Assembly: GCA_016617785.1 (NCBI GenBank)
Contig: JADILM010000012.1
Coordinates: forward strand, 620,001-684,000
Length of the DNA: 64,000 bases
Reading direction: 5' to 3'
Origin: Sporobolomyces roseus
Lineage: Eukaryota > Basidiomycota > Microbotryomycetes > Sporidiobolales > Sporidiobolaceae
Shown here: positions 46,729 to 58,700 of the stretch, piece after piece
How positions within the stretch are numbered: position 1 is the first letter of the stretch
How the letters are laid out: each line of letters starts with the position of its first letter
The notes under the pieces: generated by a model
The model's input: only the letters and a program-made list of their open reading frames with translations
What the model was told of the DNA's origin: nothing
The model's database searches: none
Translations under genes and position numbers: made by a program

Positions 46729-47690
46729 ATCTTCCTCTTCGACACACTCCAATTTCGCATCCCCCGCATCGAATACCACTTTCATATTCCCATCGCAACC
46801 CAAGTGATTCATCAAAATTCCACCAGCACCACCTTCATCGAAATCTGCAGAGGTTTTCTTGAACAGTGGATCGACGGTGAATTCTAGGTCGAAAGACTTG
46901 ATTCGGAGTTTACTGAAATCATCGGCCAAAGTAGCAGTCGCTCGAGCAGCCTAGAATGTACGATCTGTCAGTTTCAAGAATTCGAAAAGTAGAAAGAGGG
47001 AGAAGGAAAGAGTAACTTGCTCGTTTCTTCGTTTTCCTACCTCCACCATTCTCCCCATCCTCTCCCTCTCCATCCTCATCCTCGTTCTCGTCATCCATTC
47101 CCGCTCCCCCTTCCTCTCCCAATCCACTCAACAACTTCCCCGTCTCAGTAGCAACTGAATCTACTCGACTCGTCCAAATCTTGACACACCCATCCAACGT
47201 ACAAGATGCTTTCTGGAAATTAATCGAATTGTCTCCGTCGCCGTTCCGAAGTAGAGACATGTCGTGGAAGTAATCAATGAGTGCCAAATTCCAAGTATTG
47301 GTCGAAGTGATTTTCTGCGAAATCAATAATTCTCATCCCCTCAGTACTTTCCTTTAATTTATGAGAGAGACATAGAGAGGGAGAGCTTACGTTGTCTGTA
47401 GCTATTTTCATCCATTCTTCGTACCTCTGACTCTCTACGACCAAAGGAGCAGCCCCTAAAACTCCACTAACATTCCTCTGACCTCCTCCTAGTCCTCCTG
47501 GTCCACCCGATCCTCCCAGTGAGTCACGTTGTAATCTGTTCTGTGCTACTGCGAGGACCCCCAAGCGTGCGCGTTGAGGGTTTGAAGTGGATGTTGATTG
47601 ACGAGGAGAAGAGGAAGGGGAAACAGGGACTGGCGCTTGAAGAGAGGAACGCCGTCGCGCTGAGGAGGTATCTTTGTTTAGCCGTGGCAT
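44649..47690 (-). CDS. BRN1: condensin complex subunit 2 (kleisin, Brn1/CAP-H)
   Basis: The kleisin of condensin, which bridges the SMC heads and is required for mitotic chromosome compaction. The N-terminal region has YEEWMKIATDNKITSTNTWN and LALIDYFHDMSLLR, the Barren-family start that binds the SMC neck. INFQKASCTLDGCVKIWTSR VD follows, then acidic low-complexity stretches. FSKLRIKSFDLEFTVDPLFK and GGILMNHLGCDGNMKVVFD are typical of Barren. CIPQGLISLASMHLTPSL is another landmark region. The end is TSYMFICLLHLANEKGLRIQ, the winged-helix tail of kleisins. Many short introns are present; the stop is TGA at 44649. It lies 250 bases from the divergent gene at 47939. Confidence 0.92.
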
Positions 47691-47938
47691 TCACTCGTAT
47701 CTATCTTTGACACGTTGAATTGATCGAATGTGAAAAGTGAGAGAGAAGAGAGAAGAGAGAGAGGGTTTGTTTTTCACCTCTTACAAAACTCTACAACAAC
47801 CTCACAAGATCGTACAACCACTTGGATCTACTCGAGACACTACTAGAAACTACTCCGAGGGATCAAACACTCTTCCTAACTTCGTCTCCGCTACGATCTT
47901 GATCACTCAACTCTCTCTCTCCAAACACCTCTCCAAAC

Positions 47939-49485
47939 ATGTCTAGCAAGACTCTCCACTCGCCAAAGAAACCTTTACAACCTTCCTTATCCTTCCACTC
48001 TGACTCTCCACCCTCGAACTCCTCCCCCTCATTGTCCTATCCCGATTGTCTCGCCTTGTCGGAAGATTACACTTTAGAATCCACTTCCTTCCTCCGTACT
48101 CTGCTCAAATCATCCCAAGAGCGTTTGGAAGCAGTAGAGAGGCATTGGAAGGACTCGATCAATAGTTTGGATCACAGAGTGAAAGGATTGAATTTGGAGA
48201 GGTTCGTAGACGAGTTTAGGGGGGATATGGAGAGTGCTTTGAGGGAGGTCGTGAGGGAGGAAGTAGGCATGAGACCTATGGGAATCGTCGAACAAAGTGC
48301 GAGGAAAAGGTAAGCTTTTTCACTTTCATTTGCGAAACTTTCGCGAAAGTCTTATTGATATTGATCCTCTGTTTGGAACTTACTCGAACGACAGGAAACG
48401 CTTCGGAGCTATCTCACCTAACGGGAAGAACGTCGCGACTGGTATGCTCGTCTCTTTCTGCCATCTATCCCTACTCCACCTCTCTCCCTCTCCACCGTTT
48501 CCGTCTTTCTCCTCCTCAATTCATCCTCGCTCTCATCGGTCCTCGTATTCCTCCTCAGCACTGACGAGTCTCTCCTACTGAACAGACGACGAAGCAGACC
48601 TATTCGCTTCTACCACATCAAAGAAACTTCGATCCGGAGGAGGAGGAGCGATTCAACCTCCCTCTTCTGTGGGTGCCCAGCAAGGAAAAGGCAAGAAACC
48701 AGTAGCGAACGTGCCCAGTTCTGTCAAGAGCAAGAAGGGAGGAATGGTTGCACTGAACGGAGTGGTTTCTCCCATGAGCGTGAGTTTTCTCATTTTTATT
48801 CTCTTCTTCTCGCCGCAGAGATACTGATTGCGCGTGTTGCGGATGAGGATAGACTCGTAAACCCGCTAGATTACGTCTTCGACCTTCTACCACCGCAACT
48901 GGACCATCTGCCTCGACCGCTTCTTCGTCCTCGAACTTCATCTATCGTCAACCTTCCTCAGGTGTCCCTCCTACTCCTGTCATGAACGTCGGATCTCGAG
49001 CATCGACATCCACAGACGCTTCATCGTTCAAAACCATCTCTCGCAAACCTCGACGAGGTGAGAGTATCGTTATTCGCAGTTTGAACGATTCACCACTCGG
49101 GGAATTCGTTGCTGAAGAAGACGAGGAGGAGGGTTCAGAACAGGAAGAGGAAGGAGAAGATGGGGAATGGGATCTAATGGAGCGGAACGAAGCATCAAAG
49201 ATTGAGGATCAAGATAAGAAGAAGATTTCAAAGAAAGGAAACAAATTGAAAGGATCTAGAGGGAAACCTCCCTCTCAACAAGGTCAACCTCTCTCACCAT
49301 CCGTCTCGCAGACTAGGGTACCGAGTTCGACTTCGTTTGGGATCAGTCTACCGAAGGATGCGCCGAGTTATGACGAGTTGAAAAAGAGGTGGAGGGAGGA
49401 AATGTTGGAGAAATTGAAAGGGTTGGAAGAGAGCGGAGATCTACAAAGGAAAGGATTGGAGGGCGTTTTGGGTCTATTGAGTTGA
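47939..49485 (+). CDS. disordered, probably nuclear protein, unknown
   Basis: The first exon reads MSSKTLHSPKKPLQPSLS and then a helical stretch, LKSSQERLEAVERHWKDS and FVDEFRGDMESALREVVREE, likely a coiled coil. Later exons give KRFGAISPNGKNVATDDEAD, basic serine-rich sequence (KGKKPVANVPSSVKSKKGG, STRKPARLRLRPSTT), and RRGESIVIRSLNDSPLGEFV followed by a Glu/Asp run. The end is PSYDELKKRWREEMLEKLKG and LEGVLGLLS. About 390 residues are expected. Divergence from the condensin gene and the N-terminal coiled coil raise the possibility of a chromosome-related role, but no family is recognised. Confidence 0.55.
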
Positions 49486-49883
49486 TTCAAATTAGATCTC
49501 GAGGTTCTCCTTTTCGAAAACTTTCGTTCATTCCCTCCATGTTTCCCTTGATTTGACCTTTTCTACTCTTTGTCTATAGCCTGTACTGTTCTCTCCTCTC
49601 CCTTCGTTCTCTTCACCTCCCTCTCCTCTGTTCGCTCCTCGGTTTCGTCTTTCTTTTCCATCTTTAATCTTTCTTCCTTCAGAAACCTTTATACAAGAAA
49701 CGCCGTTCGTTCCTCAAATTCGTTCCCGGTCTGGCCAGTTGTGAGAAGCTCGAGGAGCACCCAGACAACATCGTTCCTCCTTCGTGGTCTGATCTTTCTG
49801 CTCAATGCTCATGTTGAAACGCATACGAGTCCTCCTCGATTTGAATTCAGCGGAGGAGAAGACGTGCCGCGACTCCTGATCGT
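49486..49883. other. convergent 3' flanks
   Basis: CT-rich sequence between two gene ends. An open frame at 49570-50001 mostly shadows the minus-strand gene. No other feature is supported. Confidence 0.6.
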
Positions 49884-50776
49884 CTACTCGAGCCTCTTGA
49901 GGTCGACTAACCCCTTCAAGGCTCGCTTGACGCCTTCGAGAGCATTCAACGCTTTCTCCCTCTCTTCCTGTCCCGAGTTCCCTCCACCTCCATTCCCCTG
50001 ATTCTGCGGTCCTGGGTTAGGAGTCGAGCTTCTGTTCGCGCCTGAGTTGTTCGAAGTCGAGTTTGAGGAGGTTTGTGAAGCAGGTTGAGAGAATCGGACT
50101 GTGGCTTGTACGATGTGGGTTTTCGGATCGAGGGGAGCTGACGAGGTATCGTCCTGTGAGTGCGGAAGGAGCTAGTGAGCGGATAAGTTGAGTATAAGAT
50201 GCAATCGATGTCGTCTCACGGCATACAGCTGATAAACTTCAATGAGAACTCCGCTTCTCTGCCATCTCGTTCCTCGTTTCCTCAATTCGAAATCTTTTTG
50301 TCTATTTATAACGTCATCAGCTTCATCCCGATCATGGGTGCATAGATATCGAGCGTACTCGAAGCCAAACGCCGAAACCATTTCATATGGAGAAACTCCC
50401 TCTTCGACCGTAATCTCGCTCACGCTGTACTGTAAAGCGTTTGGAGAGATCCTAGCAGGTTCGGGTTTGTGTAGTACTGTCAAAGACCTGATCAGAGAAG
50501 ACGGGAATCAGCGCAGTCTGCTTTCATCAATGTTGAAAGAGGAGGATGGGCTCACCATCTCGTATTCTGCTCTGTTGAGGCTGAGCCTGCTTCACTCCGT
50601 AGCTTGAGAGCTCTGACTCTGACCCGAACATCTCCAGCTGCGGCTCCTGTTCGTTTGTAGACTTTCTCGAGGAGGGAGAACGCTTCTCCTTTCTCACAGA
50701 ACTGAGAGAGCGTCGAGAGTACTGAGGCGTGCAATGTCGATGACAAGAGACCGGTGAGGACCAATTCGGTAGACAT
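49884..50776 (-). CDS. Mediator subunit 18-like protein
   Basis: Three or four exons give about 240 residues. The start is MSTELVLTGLLSSTLHASVL then LSQFCEKGEAFSLLEKVYKR, similar to the first strand and helix of Med18. A middle region gives SLTVLHKPEPARISPNALQY. The most telling part is VSAFGFEYARYLCTHDRDEA followed by KRGTRWQRSGVLIEVYQLYA, which matches the Med18 pattern of a tyrosine-containing segment, a glycine-basic turn and a strand. The C-terminal exon has an Asn/Gly-rich insert (NPGPQNQGNGGGGNSGQ) and ends EGVKRALKGLVDLKRLE at TAG 49884. Med18 sits in the Mediator head and helps start and terminate RNA polymerase II transcription. The assignment is by pattern, not certain. Confidence 0.55.
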
Positions 50777-51184
50777 TGATCGTTGTTGAAAGATTGTTGA
50801 AGGAAGATGGAGAAGGAGAAGGAGAAGGAGAAAAAACGAACAGATTCGAAGTCGCGCAAAGATTGGGTGATTGAACTAGACTAGTTACATTGTGCACAAC
50901 GACGACTAGAGCGACGAGGACGGAGAACAAAGGAAGAGGAAAATAGCAATGATATAGGGTGAGGGAAGAGAGCCACGAGAAAGAGAGAAGAACGAAAAGA
51001 CACAAAACAACGAATGAGATGGGAGAACGAGAGATCGATCGTGCGGAGGTCGTATACGAAGGGATGTAAGAGGTGCAAAGGGAGAGAGCCAAAAGGTAGG
51101 AAAACAACGAAAGAAAGGCGAAGAGGGTTGGAATGTAACTGAACAACCGAAGAGAGAAGCGGATCCTAGGTTCTGTTCGACGGT
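50777..51184. other. spacer between RNR1 and the MED18-like gene
   Basis: Contains the 3' end region of the ribonucleotide reductase gene and the promoter of the MED18-like gene. A long open frame on the minus strand across 50694-51320 is pyrimidine-rich and encodes no recognisable protein. Confidence 0.55.
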
Positions 51185-54100
51185 TTAACCACTGCACACT
51201 GTAAAGTGGAACGAAGAGTAAACGAGTCAGCGAAGGATTACGAAAACGAAGACGAAAGAAAGACGTACTGAGGCAAGCTTCCTTGTTTTCCAGAGAGCAA
51301 AGCATCTTGGCCTCCTCCAATTCGCGCTCTTCTCTTCTTCGAACCGCCTCTTCGTAGCTGATCTCCTCGTCGTCACCCTGCTTTTGCTCGGCCTTGGGAG
51401 CTTCGAGAACCGAGACGGGAGCGGGAGGAGGTTTCGTTGGGGTAGAGATGGCTGTTCGAGCAACGCCGTTGGTGATGTCGCGGATAGATGCACCGTTAGC
51501 CTTGGTAATAGATGCGGTCGAGACTGGGATAGCAGGAGTGGCGACAGTCTTGTTGTTGGCAGCCTTGGCCGAGTCTGCGAAGAAAGCGAAAAAAAAAGTC
51601 AGTCGATCATTCGGAAGATCGAGATGAGTAGAATAACGTACTCAAGGTAGCTTGATCAACGGTGAACTTGATGGCACCGACAGCAGCGCGAGTACGAAGG
51701 TAGTACTGAGGAAGAAGGAGCGACGAAGAATCAATATCGGGAAAGAGGAGCAGGATTAAGAGAGGAAGCGAGTTGGACTCACCATTCCAGTCTTGAGTCC
51801 CTTCTTCCATCCGTAGAAATGCATAGAAGTGAGTTGAGCCATGGTAGGACTCGAGAGATGAATGTTCAAAGATTGACTTTGATCGATGAAGGCACCCTAT
51901 TTTCGAAAAAGGAAAGAGAGAACATCAGTAAGGATGATGAGCACGACAAGGAGAGAGGAGAGACTTACGCGATCAGCAGAGAGATCAATGACAGTCTTTT
52001 GCGAGATCTCCCAAACAGTCTTGTAAATTCGCTTGAGCTCGTCGGGAATACCAGGAACGTTTTGGATTGAACCGTTGTGAGCGATGATCGTATTCTTCAT
52101 CGCATCGTCCCAGAGACCCTTCTCGACGAGATCTCGAAGGAGCCAAGGGTTGACGATTTGGAATTCTCCAGCTAGGACACGACGAGTGTAAATGTTTCTA
52201 AGGGAAGAGAGATTCGGTCAGCAGACATTAATTTCGAGGAGTGAGAGAAGTAGCGTACGAAGTGTAAGGCTCGAAAGCTTCGTTGAATCCAAGGATTTGA
52301 GAAGTGGAAGCGGTAGGCATAGGAGCGCAAACGAGCGAGTTTCGAAGACCGTGCTTGACAACCTTCTCCTTGAGTTCAGTCCAGTCCCAGAGTTCAGTAG
52401 GAGTTACTCCCCACAGGTCGAACTGAAGGTCTCCACGACTAGCGGGACATCCACCGTTCTTCTTGTAGGAAGGGTACCACCCATCTTCTCCCGGATGAGT
52501 TTCAGCGTACTCCTTGGCCATGTCGCAGGAAGATTCGATAGCGGCGTGGTAAATGGTCTCGAAGATTTGAAGGTTGAGTTGACGAGCTTCGGGAGAGTCG
52601 AAGGGAAGACGGAGAGCCATGAAAGCATCGGCGAGACCTTGAACTCCAACTCCGATAGGACGGTGACGCATGTTGCTGTTCTCTGCCTCCTTGACGGGGT
52701 AGTAGTTGACATCGATGATTCGGTTCAAGTTGAAAGCGACAGCCTTGACGACATCGTGAAGCTTTTGGAAGTCGTAAACACCGTCTTTGATGAAGGAAGG
52801 AAGAGCGATCGAAGCCAAGTTGCAAACGGCGCTGTTTTGAGTAACGAAAAGATCAGTATGCGAATTCAATAGCGCGTGAGTTCATATCGTCAGACTAACC
52901 ATTCATCGGGGGCAGAGTACTCGATAATCTCGGTACACAAGTTTGAAGATTTGATAGTTCCGAGATTCTTTTGGTTCGATTTCTCTGCAGACAAGGTAGA
53001 CGAGATGAGCACAGGAATCGAATATCGAGTGAACGAGAAAGAGAGGCTCACTGTTGGCAGCATCCTTGTAGAGCATGAAAGGGTTACCAGTCTCGACTTG
53101 AGCTTCGAGGATCGCGTACCAGAGCTTTTGAGCAGGCATCGTCTTCTTGGCGCGTCCTTCCTTCTCGTACTTGTTGAAGAGAGCTTCGAACTCGTCGCCG
53201 TAAACTTCGTGAAGTCCGGGAGCTTCAGCGGGGCAGAAGAGAGGCCAGTCACCGTTCTCTTCGACACGCTTCATGAAGAGATCGGGGATCCAGAGAGCGA
53301 AGAAGAGATCACGGGCACGAACTTCCTCCTTTCCGTGATTCTTTCGAAGGTCGAGGAATTCGAAAATGTCTGCGTGCCACGGCTCGAGGTAGATAGCGAA
53401 AGCTCCTGGACGTTTGTTTCCTCCTTGATCGACGTAACGAGCCGTGTTGTTGTAAACACGGAGCATGGGGACGATACCGTTCGAGTAACCGTTGGTTCCA
53501 GCGATGTAAGAACCAGTCGCACGAATGTTGTGAATCGAGAGACCGATCCCTCCTGCAGTTTTCGAGATGAGGGCGCAAGTCTTGAGGGTGTCGTAGATAC
53601 CTTCGATCGAGTCGTCCTTCATAGTGACGAGGAAGCAAGAAGAGAGTTGAGGGTGAGGAGTTCCAGCGTTGAAGAGGGTAGGAGAAGCGTGGGTGAAGTA
53701 TCGTTCAGACATGAGGTTGTAGGTTTGAAGTGCTCGATCAATATCGCTTCCGTGGATACCAACAGCGACACGCATAAGCATGTGTTGAGGTCGTTCAGCT
53801 ACTCTGCCATCGATTCGGAGAAGGTAAGAACGTTCGAGAGTCTTGAAACCGAAGTAGTTCTGTTTTCGTAACTTTGTGATTAGTCTAGTTCTTCCGAATG
53901 CGGGACTTGATTTGAACGTACGTAGGAGAAGTCTCGATCGTAGATAACGGAAGAGTTGAGCTTTTCAGCGTTGGCCATAACGACTTCGTAAGTTTCTTTC
54001 GAGATCATTGATGAAGGTCGGCCATTCTTGGGGTTGACTGCGAACGGGGGATCGTGTCAGCTATTTCTGCTCTCTATTGTCTGAGCTCCATCTCAAAGTG

Positions 54101-54783
54101 AACTCACTGTAGTTGTAGAGATCGGCGATAACATGAGAGAAAGTCTTTTTGGTCTCCTTGTGCAAGTTTGAAATGGCGATACGGGCAGCAAGGATAGCGT
54201 AGTCCTATATTCGCTTGTTCATGAGTATATGAAGAGCACGATGAGCGTAGTGGATAACTTACAGGATGCCGAGTGGTCATGTAAGCAGCAGTTTCAGCAG
54301 CCAAGTTGTCGAGTTCGACAGTGGTAACGCCTTGGTAAACACCATTAATGACACGCTTGGTGATCTACGAGAATTAGCATACGATACGAGGTTCAGCGAA
54401 TGAACAGAATTCCGAAAAGAAGACCCCGACGCGATTTTAAAAGGCTCACCTCAATGGGTTCAAGGTGATTCATATCTAATCCATAACAAAGCTTGTTGAT
54501 ACGAGCAGTACTGTGGGAAGAGCATCACTCGATCAGTCGAGGTTCTATAGAGTGAGATCAAGGAGGAGATTACTCACATCTTGTCGAAAGCAACCAATTC
54601 ACGTCGACCATCTGTTCAAAGGGCAAGAGTGAGTCACTGTCTTCCAAGTAAGTGTATCAAGGTTTGAGTGTAGGCGTACCGCGCTGCAGGAAGAGAAGAG
54701 AGAGAAAGAATTTTTGGGTCAGTCGACGCGTCTCGAAATGGAGAAAAGGGAAGGAGAGGGCTCACCTTGTAAACGTAAGCCAT
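51185..54783 (-). CDS. RNR1: ribonucleoside-diphosphate reductase large subunit
   Basis: The catalytic R1 subunit of class Ia ribonucleotide reductase, which makes deoxyribonucleotides in the cytosol. Exon 1 is tiny (MAYVYK) and is followed by [20 protein letters not shown], the ATP-cone start. Active-site regions are present: [20 protein letters not shown] (first redox cysteine), [34 protein letters not shown] (NxCTE with the radical cysteine and glutamate) and [19 protein letters not shown]. The C-terminus carries the shuttle cysteines in ENKEACLMCSG, formed across a last intron with donor GTACGTC. The end is TAA at 51185. A Pro/Ala/Thr-rich linker precedes that tail. About ten introns cluster in the 5' half. 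The protein is full length, near 890 residues. Confidence 0.96.
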
Positions 54784-55112
54784 TATATTGGCTTGAGGGA
54801 GAGAGAAGGAGGGGTGTAGTGAAGGGAAAGAGAAGAAGAAGAAGTGAAGAGTAAAGAAGAAGGGAGAGGAGGGAGATTTTTTGGACGCGTCGACTTTCTC
54901 GAGATTTTGGAAGTCGCTGAGAAATCCAATTTTCAAGAATCGCGTTGAACCACGCCTAGATCGCACTCTTCCAACGGATCTCTGAACCGCTGGCTTCGCT
55001 TGCTCGCGCTCGAATTGGAAGGCTTGAAAGCGTCTCATTTCCATGGATTGTGCTGCGAGACAAGATCATTAGAACCTGTATGTTAATTTAGTCTCGCAAG
55101 CCGCTAGTTATC
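54784..55112. other. RNR1 promoter region
   Basis: The 330 bases upstream of the reductase gene contain repeated ACGCGTCGA-type words on either side of 54890 (GGACGCGTCGAC and TCGACGCGTC near 54726). ACGCGT is the core of the MluI cell-cycle box bound by MBF in fungi, and RNR1 is a classic MBF target. One copy lies within 110 bases upstream of the start and another inside the first intron. Confidence 0.5.
54888..54897. promoter_or_regulatory. MluI cell-cycle box (ACGCGT) upstream of RNR1
   Basis: The sequence GGACGCGTCG lies about 105-115 bases upstream of the RNR1 ATG. A second ACGCGT (CGACGCGTCTCG near 54724) is in the first intron. ACGCGT is the MCB site recognised by MBF in yeasts, which drives G1/S genes including ribonucleotide reductase. 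Regulation by this site is inference from known biology of the family. Confidence 0.55.
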
Positions 55113-55200
55113 GCCCGTATAGCACAGTGGTAGTGCGCCACACTCGTACGAAGCTACGCTCGAAATGTGGAGGTCGGGTGTTCGATCCACCCTGGGGGCA
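55113..55200 (+). tRNA. tRNA-Thr (anticodon CGU) with a 16-base intron
   Basis: The folded form has a 5' acceptor strand GCCCGTA, D arm TAGCACAGTGGTAGTGCG, anticodon stem CCACA/TGTGG, and T arm GGGTGTTCGATCCACCC. The loop, after removal of 16 bases beginning CGAAGCTACG, reads CTCGTAA, so the anticodon is CGT (codon ACG, threonine). The intron lies one base 3' of the anticodon, the usual position. The acceptor stem shows one G-G mismatch at position 5-68 and one G-T pair. The B box GTTCGATCC is good. The gene is upstream of EGT1 on the same strand. Confidence 0.8.
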
Positions 55201-55206
55201 GTAAAC

Positions 55207-55211
55207 TTTTT
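55207..55211 (+). terminator. RNA polymerase III terminator of the tRNA
   Basis: A run of five T bases begins six bases after the tRNA 3' end, the standard termination signal for polymerase III. Confidence 0.75.
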
Positions 55212-55748
55212 GCTGATCTCACTCATTTTAGCTCTTCCCTCCCCTCGCACGACTTTGCGATCTACCTCGTCACCGTCGACCTGTAACGGCGAGAAGAGAT
55301 CCCTCTTGGAAGCACCCTCACCCCCTCACTCGTCAACTCAGCGATCTCTCTTTCTCCCTCGCATCAGGTTGCGGCTTCCTTTATCAAGTCTGACCCAATC
55401 GACTCTTGTTTTCCTCGCATTCTCCGCTCACGAACTTAGCTTACGGAAGTGCATTGCGAAACGCTTTGTAAAAAAGGAGGGAAAGTGAAAAACGACGAGG
55501 TCATTGCTTCGAATTCATTTCCCTGACACTCTTGCATATTCAAGGCCTGTTCTACTTGCACAGCGAGGGAGGACGAGACAGAAGAAGAAGAATTACTCGT
55601 CGTCGACGTCGTTTCGCTGCGATTCGATGAGATCGAAAGAGACGACAGAACCCCCCTATCTTTCCCCACTCTCTCTCTCCCCTCCCCTCTAAGGGTTTCC
55701 CGTCTCTCGTTTCCTCGCTTTCCCCTCTCCTCTCACTTACCCAATACT
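55212..55748. other. promoter and leader of EGT1
   Basis: The stretch ends with about 80 pyrimidine-rich bases before the EGT1 start, typical of the leaders in this window. No gene or regulatory site is recognised. Confidence 0.55.
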
Positions 55749-58700
55749 ATGCCAACTGCCACGAATCAACAAGCACCACCTCAAGTTCTTTCACTCCGAA
55801 ATGGTTCCAGTCAAGCTCCTCCTCCTGTCAGAGAAGGATCCGATTCATCACCACCTTCTTCACCGAGTTCAGATCACACCGACTCACCTCCAGTCGATCC
55901 TTTACGGGAACAGATCATCTCGAACTTGAAAGGAACAGAGGAACCCACGATCCCTGGATCGACAGAGGAAGATCGAGCGTTTGGGTTTCGTAGGAGGATA
56001 CCGACCATGGTTCTTTACTCAGAAAAAGGGCTACAGATCTACGAAAGGATTACTCAAACGAAAGCATACTACCCTTTCGAGGCAGAGAAGGAGATTTTGG
56101 AGAAATATGGAGATGAAATCGCAAGTCGGATTTTCGTTTCTCTCATGATACTTTCGCTGATGTTCGTTCATTTCGATTTAATAGGCCTGTAGGATGTTTG
56201 GTTTGCCTACTTCAATACTCCTCGAACAAGAAAAGAAACAGAAACATGGCAACGGAGAAACGGGATCAGGAAACGGAGTTGCGAAGAAAGAGAGATGGGG
56301 AGATGCTTCCGTTGGTTTACACAACTATGGCGTCAACGGAGGGTTGAGTGATCCAGGAGCGATTCAAATTGCGACCTCTGGCCTCGCCGTCGAATTGGGT
56401 TCAGGTTCACTCGACAAGACCCGACACTTGCTTCGTTCAATGGCGAAACTCCTTCAACCTCGAAGCAAATCATCTCCGAGTGGAATCATGAACGACATCG
56501 AATACAAGGCGCTCGACCTCGAAGCTGCCTCCCTCTACTCTACCCTATCCTCTCTCGCTTCGATCGAAGGCGAATCCGTCACGACGTCGCTTCAAGATCA
56601 CATCCCGACTCGTCGAGTTTCAGTTTCTGGTCTACACGCAACCTACGACGAAGGCCTCGCTTTCCTCAAGGAACAGAACTCGAGACCTCGTCGACCCTCG
56701 GACCCACTCGTTTCACCCGATATGAAACCGACTGTTACGCTCGATCGTTTACCCGACACCATCGACGAGGAGAGTGAAGCTTCGAGCTCACCTCCTCTCG
56801 CACCTGTCCCGGATCAGGATGAAGAACAGCGCAAGACGTCGATCCTCTGGCTCGGAAGCTCGATTGGAAATTTCACAAGGGAAGAAGCTGTAGATTTCCT
56901 CAAAGGGATTCATCTAGCAGAAGGGGACACGATGTTGATCGGAGTCGATGGATGTGATAACGGACCAGAAATTGAAGTCGCTTACAACGATCCTGAAGCT
57001 TGTTCACTTTTCTTCCCTCATTCTCTACCACTCGAACTAACAATGCGCTCGAGCTACAGGGTGTTACGCGTGATTTCATCCTTGAAGGAGTCGATGTTGC
57101 GGGCAGGACCCTTCATCCAGATTTGCCGGCCGATCAAGGACTCTGCTCTGCCAACTTCGAATATGCGAATCGTTGGAACGCTACTCTCGGAAGGCACGAG
57201 GTGAGTTCGCTCAGCAGGTGACTATACTGGCACTGTATTGATCTCCCAGTCGTATCGTTAGGCTTACATTCGAGCGAAGGAAGATGTATCGATTCCCATT
57301 CCCGCAATTCCAGGTTCGCAGCATCAAGACTCCGAAGTCGCGCTCAAGAAGGGAGAGTAAGTCACTTCGCGCTCACATCGTCGAGTTGAGCAATCGGAAT
57401 GTTGACTTTCCTTCCCTTCCACCTCGTAGACTACTCCAAATCGAAGTTAGCTACAAATATACACGCGGAGAAGCGCTATCGCTCTTTCATCTCGCTGGTC
57501 TTCGTTTAATTCAGACCTGGACCGACTCTTCGCATCGACACTCGGTGTACCTCGTCGAGAAACCCTTCGTCTTCTTCCCTTCTCTCACCGCCGCAAAGCA
57601 TCTCGGTATCGAGCAATCGACTATCGAGAAGAATGATTGCGGTGTACCAGCATTGGAAGCATGGGAGGAGATGTTCAGGGCGTGGGATTGGCTTATGGTG
57701 AGGCCGGAATGTTCTGTACACCCTCTTTTCGAGTGAGAAAGCTGACCATTTTCAATCATTCTCATCTTCAGCACGAGATCATCCCACCCTCTTTACGCTT
57801 CACGAAACCGATTCCTCTCCGACATGTACCACTCTTCTACATTGGTCACGCACCTGCTTTCCGTGACATTCACCTCTCTCGCTACTTCAACAAACCTCTC
57901 ACTTCTCCCGCCCACTTCGCCGATATCTTCGAAAGAGGAATCGACCCCGATGTCCAGGATCAAACGAAGATTGGACACTGGCACAGCGAAGTGCCTCAAA
58001 CGGATGAAGATTGGCCTAAAATCGAAGAGATCGTCGAGTACGAAGAGCGAGTTCGAGAGCGAGTTAGAAAGGTTTACGAAGAACACGATGGAAAATGGGA
58101 TCGAAAATTGGCGAGGGTGTTGATGATGGTCTTTGAACATGAGATGTAAGTCTGCTACTGTTCAGCTCGGCGTCACTTGAGCCTGCAGATTGACTTGTTC
58201 CCCTTCGAAACTTCGCACAGGATGCACTTCGAAACCTCCGTCTACATCTGTCTTCAAGCTTGCACTGTGAGTCGCCCATCTCTTGCTGACTCGATCACTC
58301 ACTTAGCTGTTCTCGACTGCAAACAGAGCTTGAACCTTCCTCTCGGCACCGCTCTACCCGACTTTCCCTCCCTCTCTCGCTTCGAATCCCGTCGACTCGC
58401 ATATGAACGATCCAAATTCGGCGACTCTGTTCGTCAAACGGTCATCTCCTTCGACGAGACCACGGTCGAAATCGGTCAAGACGATCTGGAGGCTGACGAC
58501 GAGAAGACACCTTACGACTCGAAACATCGATATGGCTGGGATTGTGAGAATCCGAAGCGCTCAGTCCAAGTTGCAGCCTTCAAAATCTCCGCTCTCCCCA
58601 TCACAAACGGAGAATACCTCGAATGGATCAACAACGCTGCGAACGACGATGATCGAACAAAACTTGTTCCCTCGAGCTGGATCGAACATGAAGGAGGACA

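Noticed and set aside
50694..51320. 208-codon minus-strand frame near RNR1
   Set aside because: It overlaps the last RNR1 exon out of frame and runs through CT-rich spacer; a hydrophobic look comes from CT-rich sequence.
52192..53871. Long plus-strand frames (226 and 331 codons) opposite RNR1
   Set aside because: Antisense to a highly conserved gene with biased codons; no independent domain.
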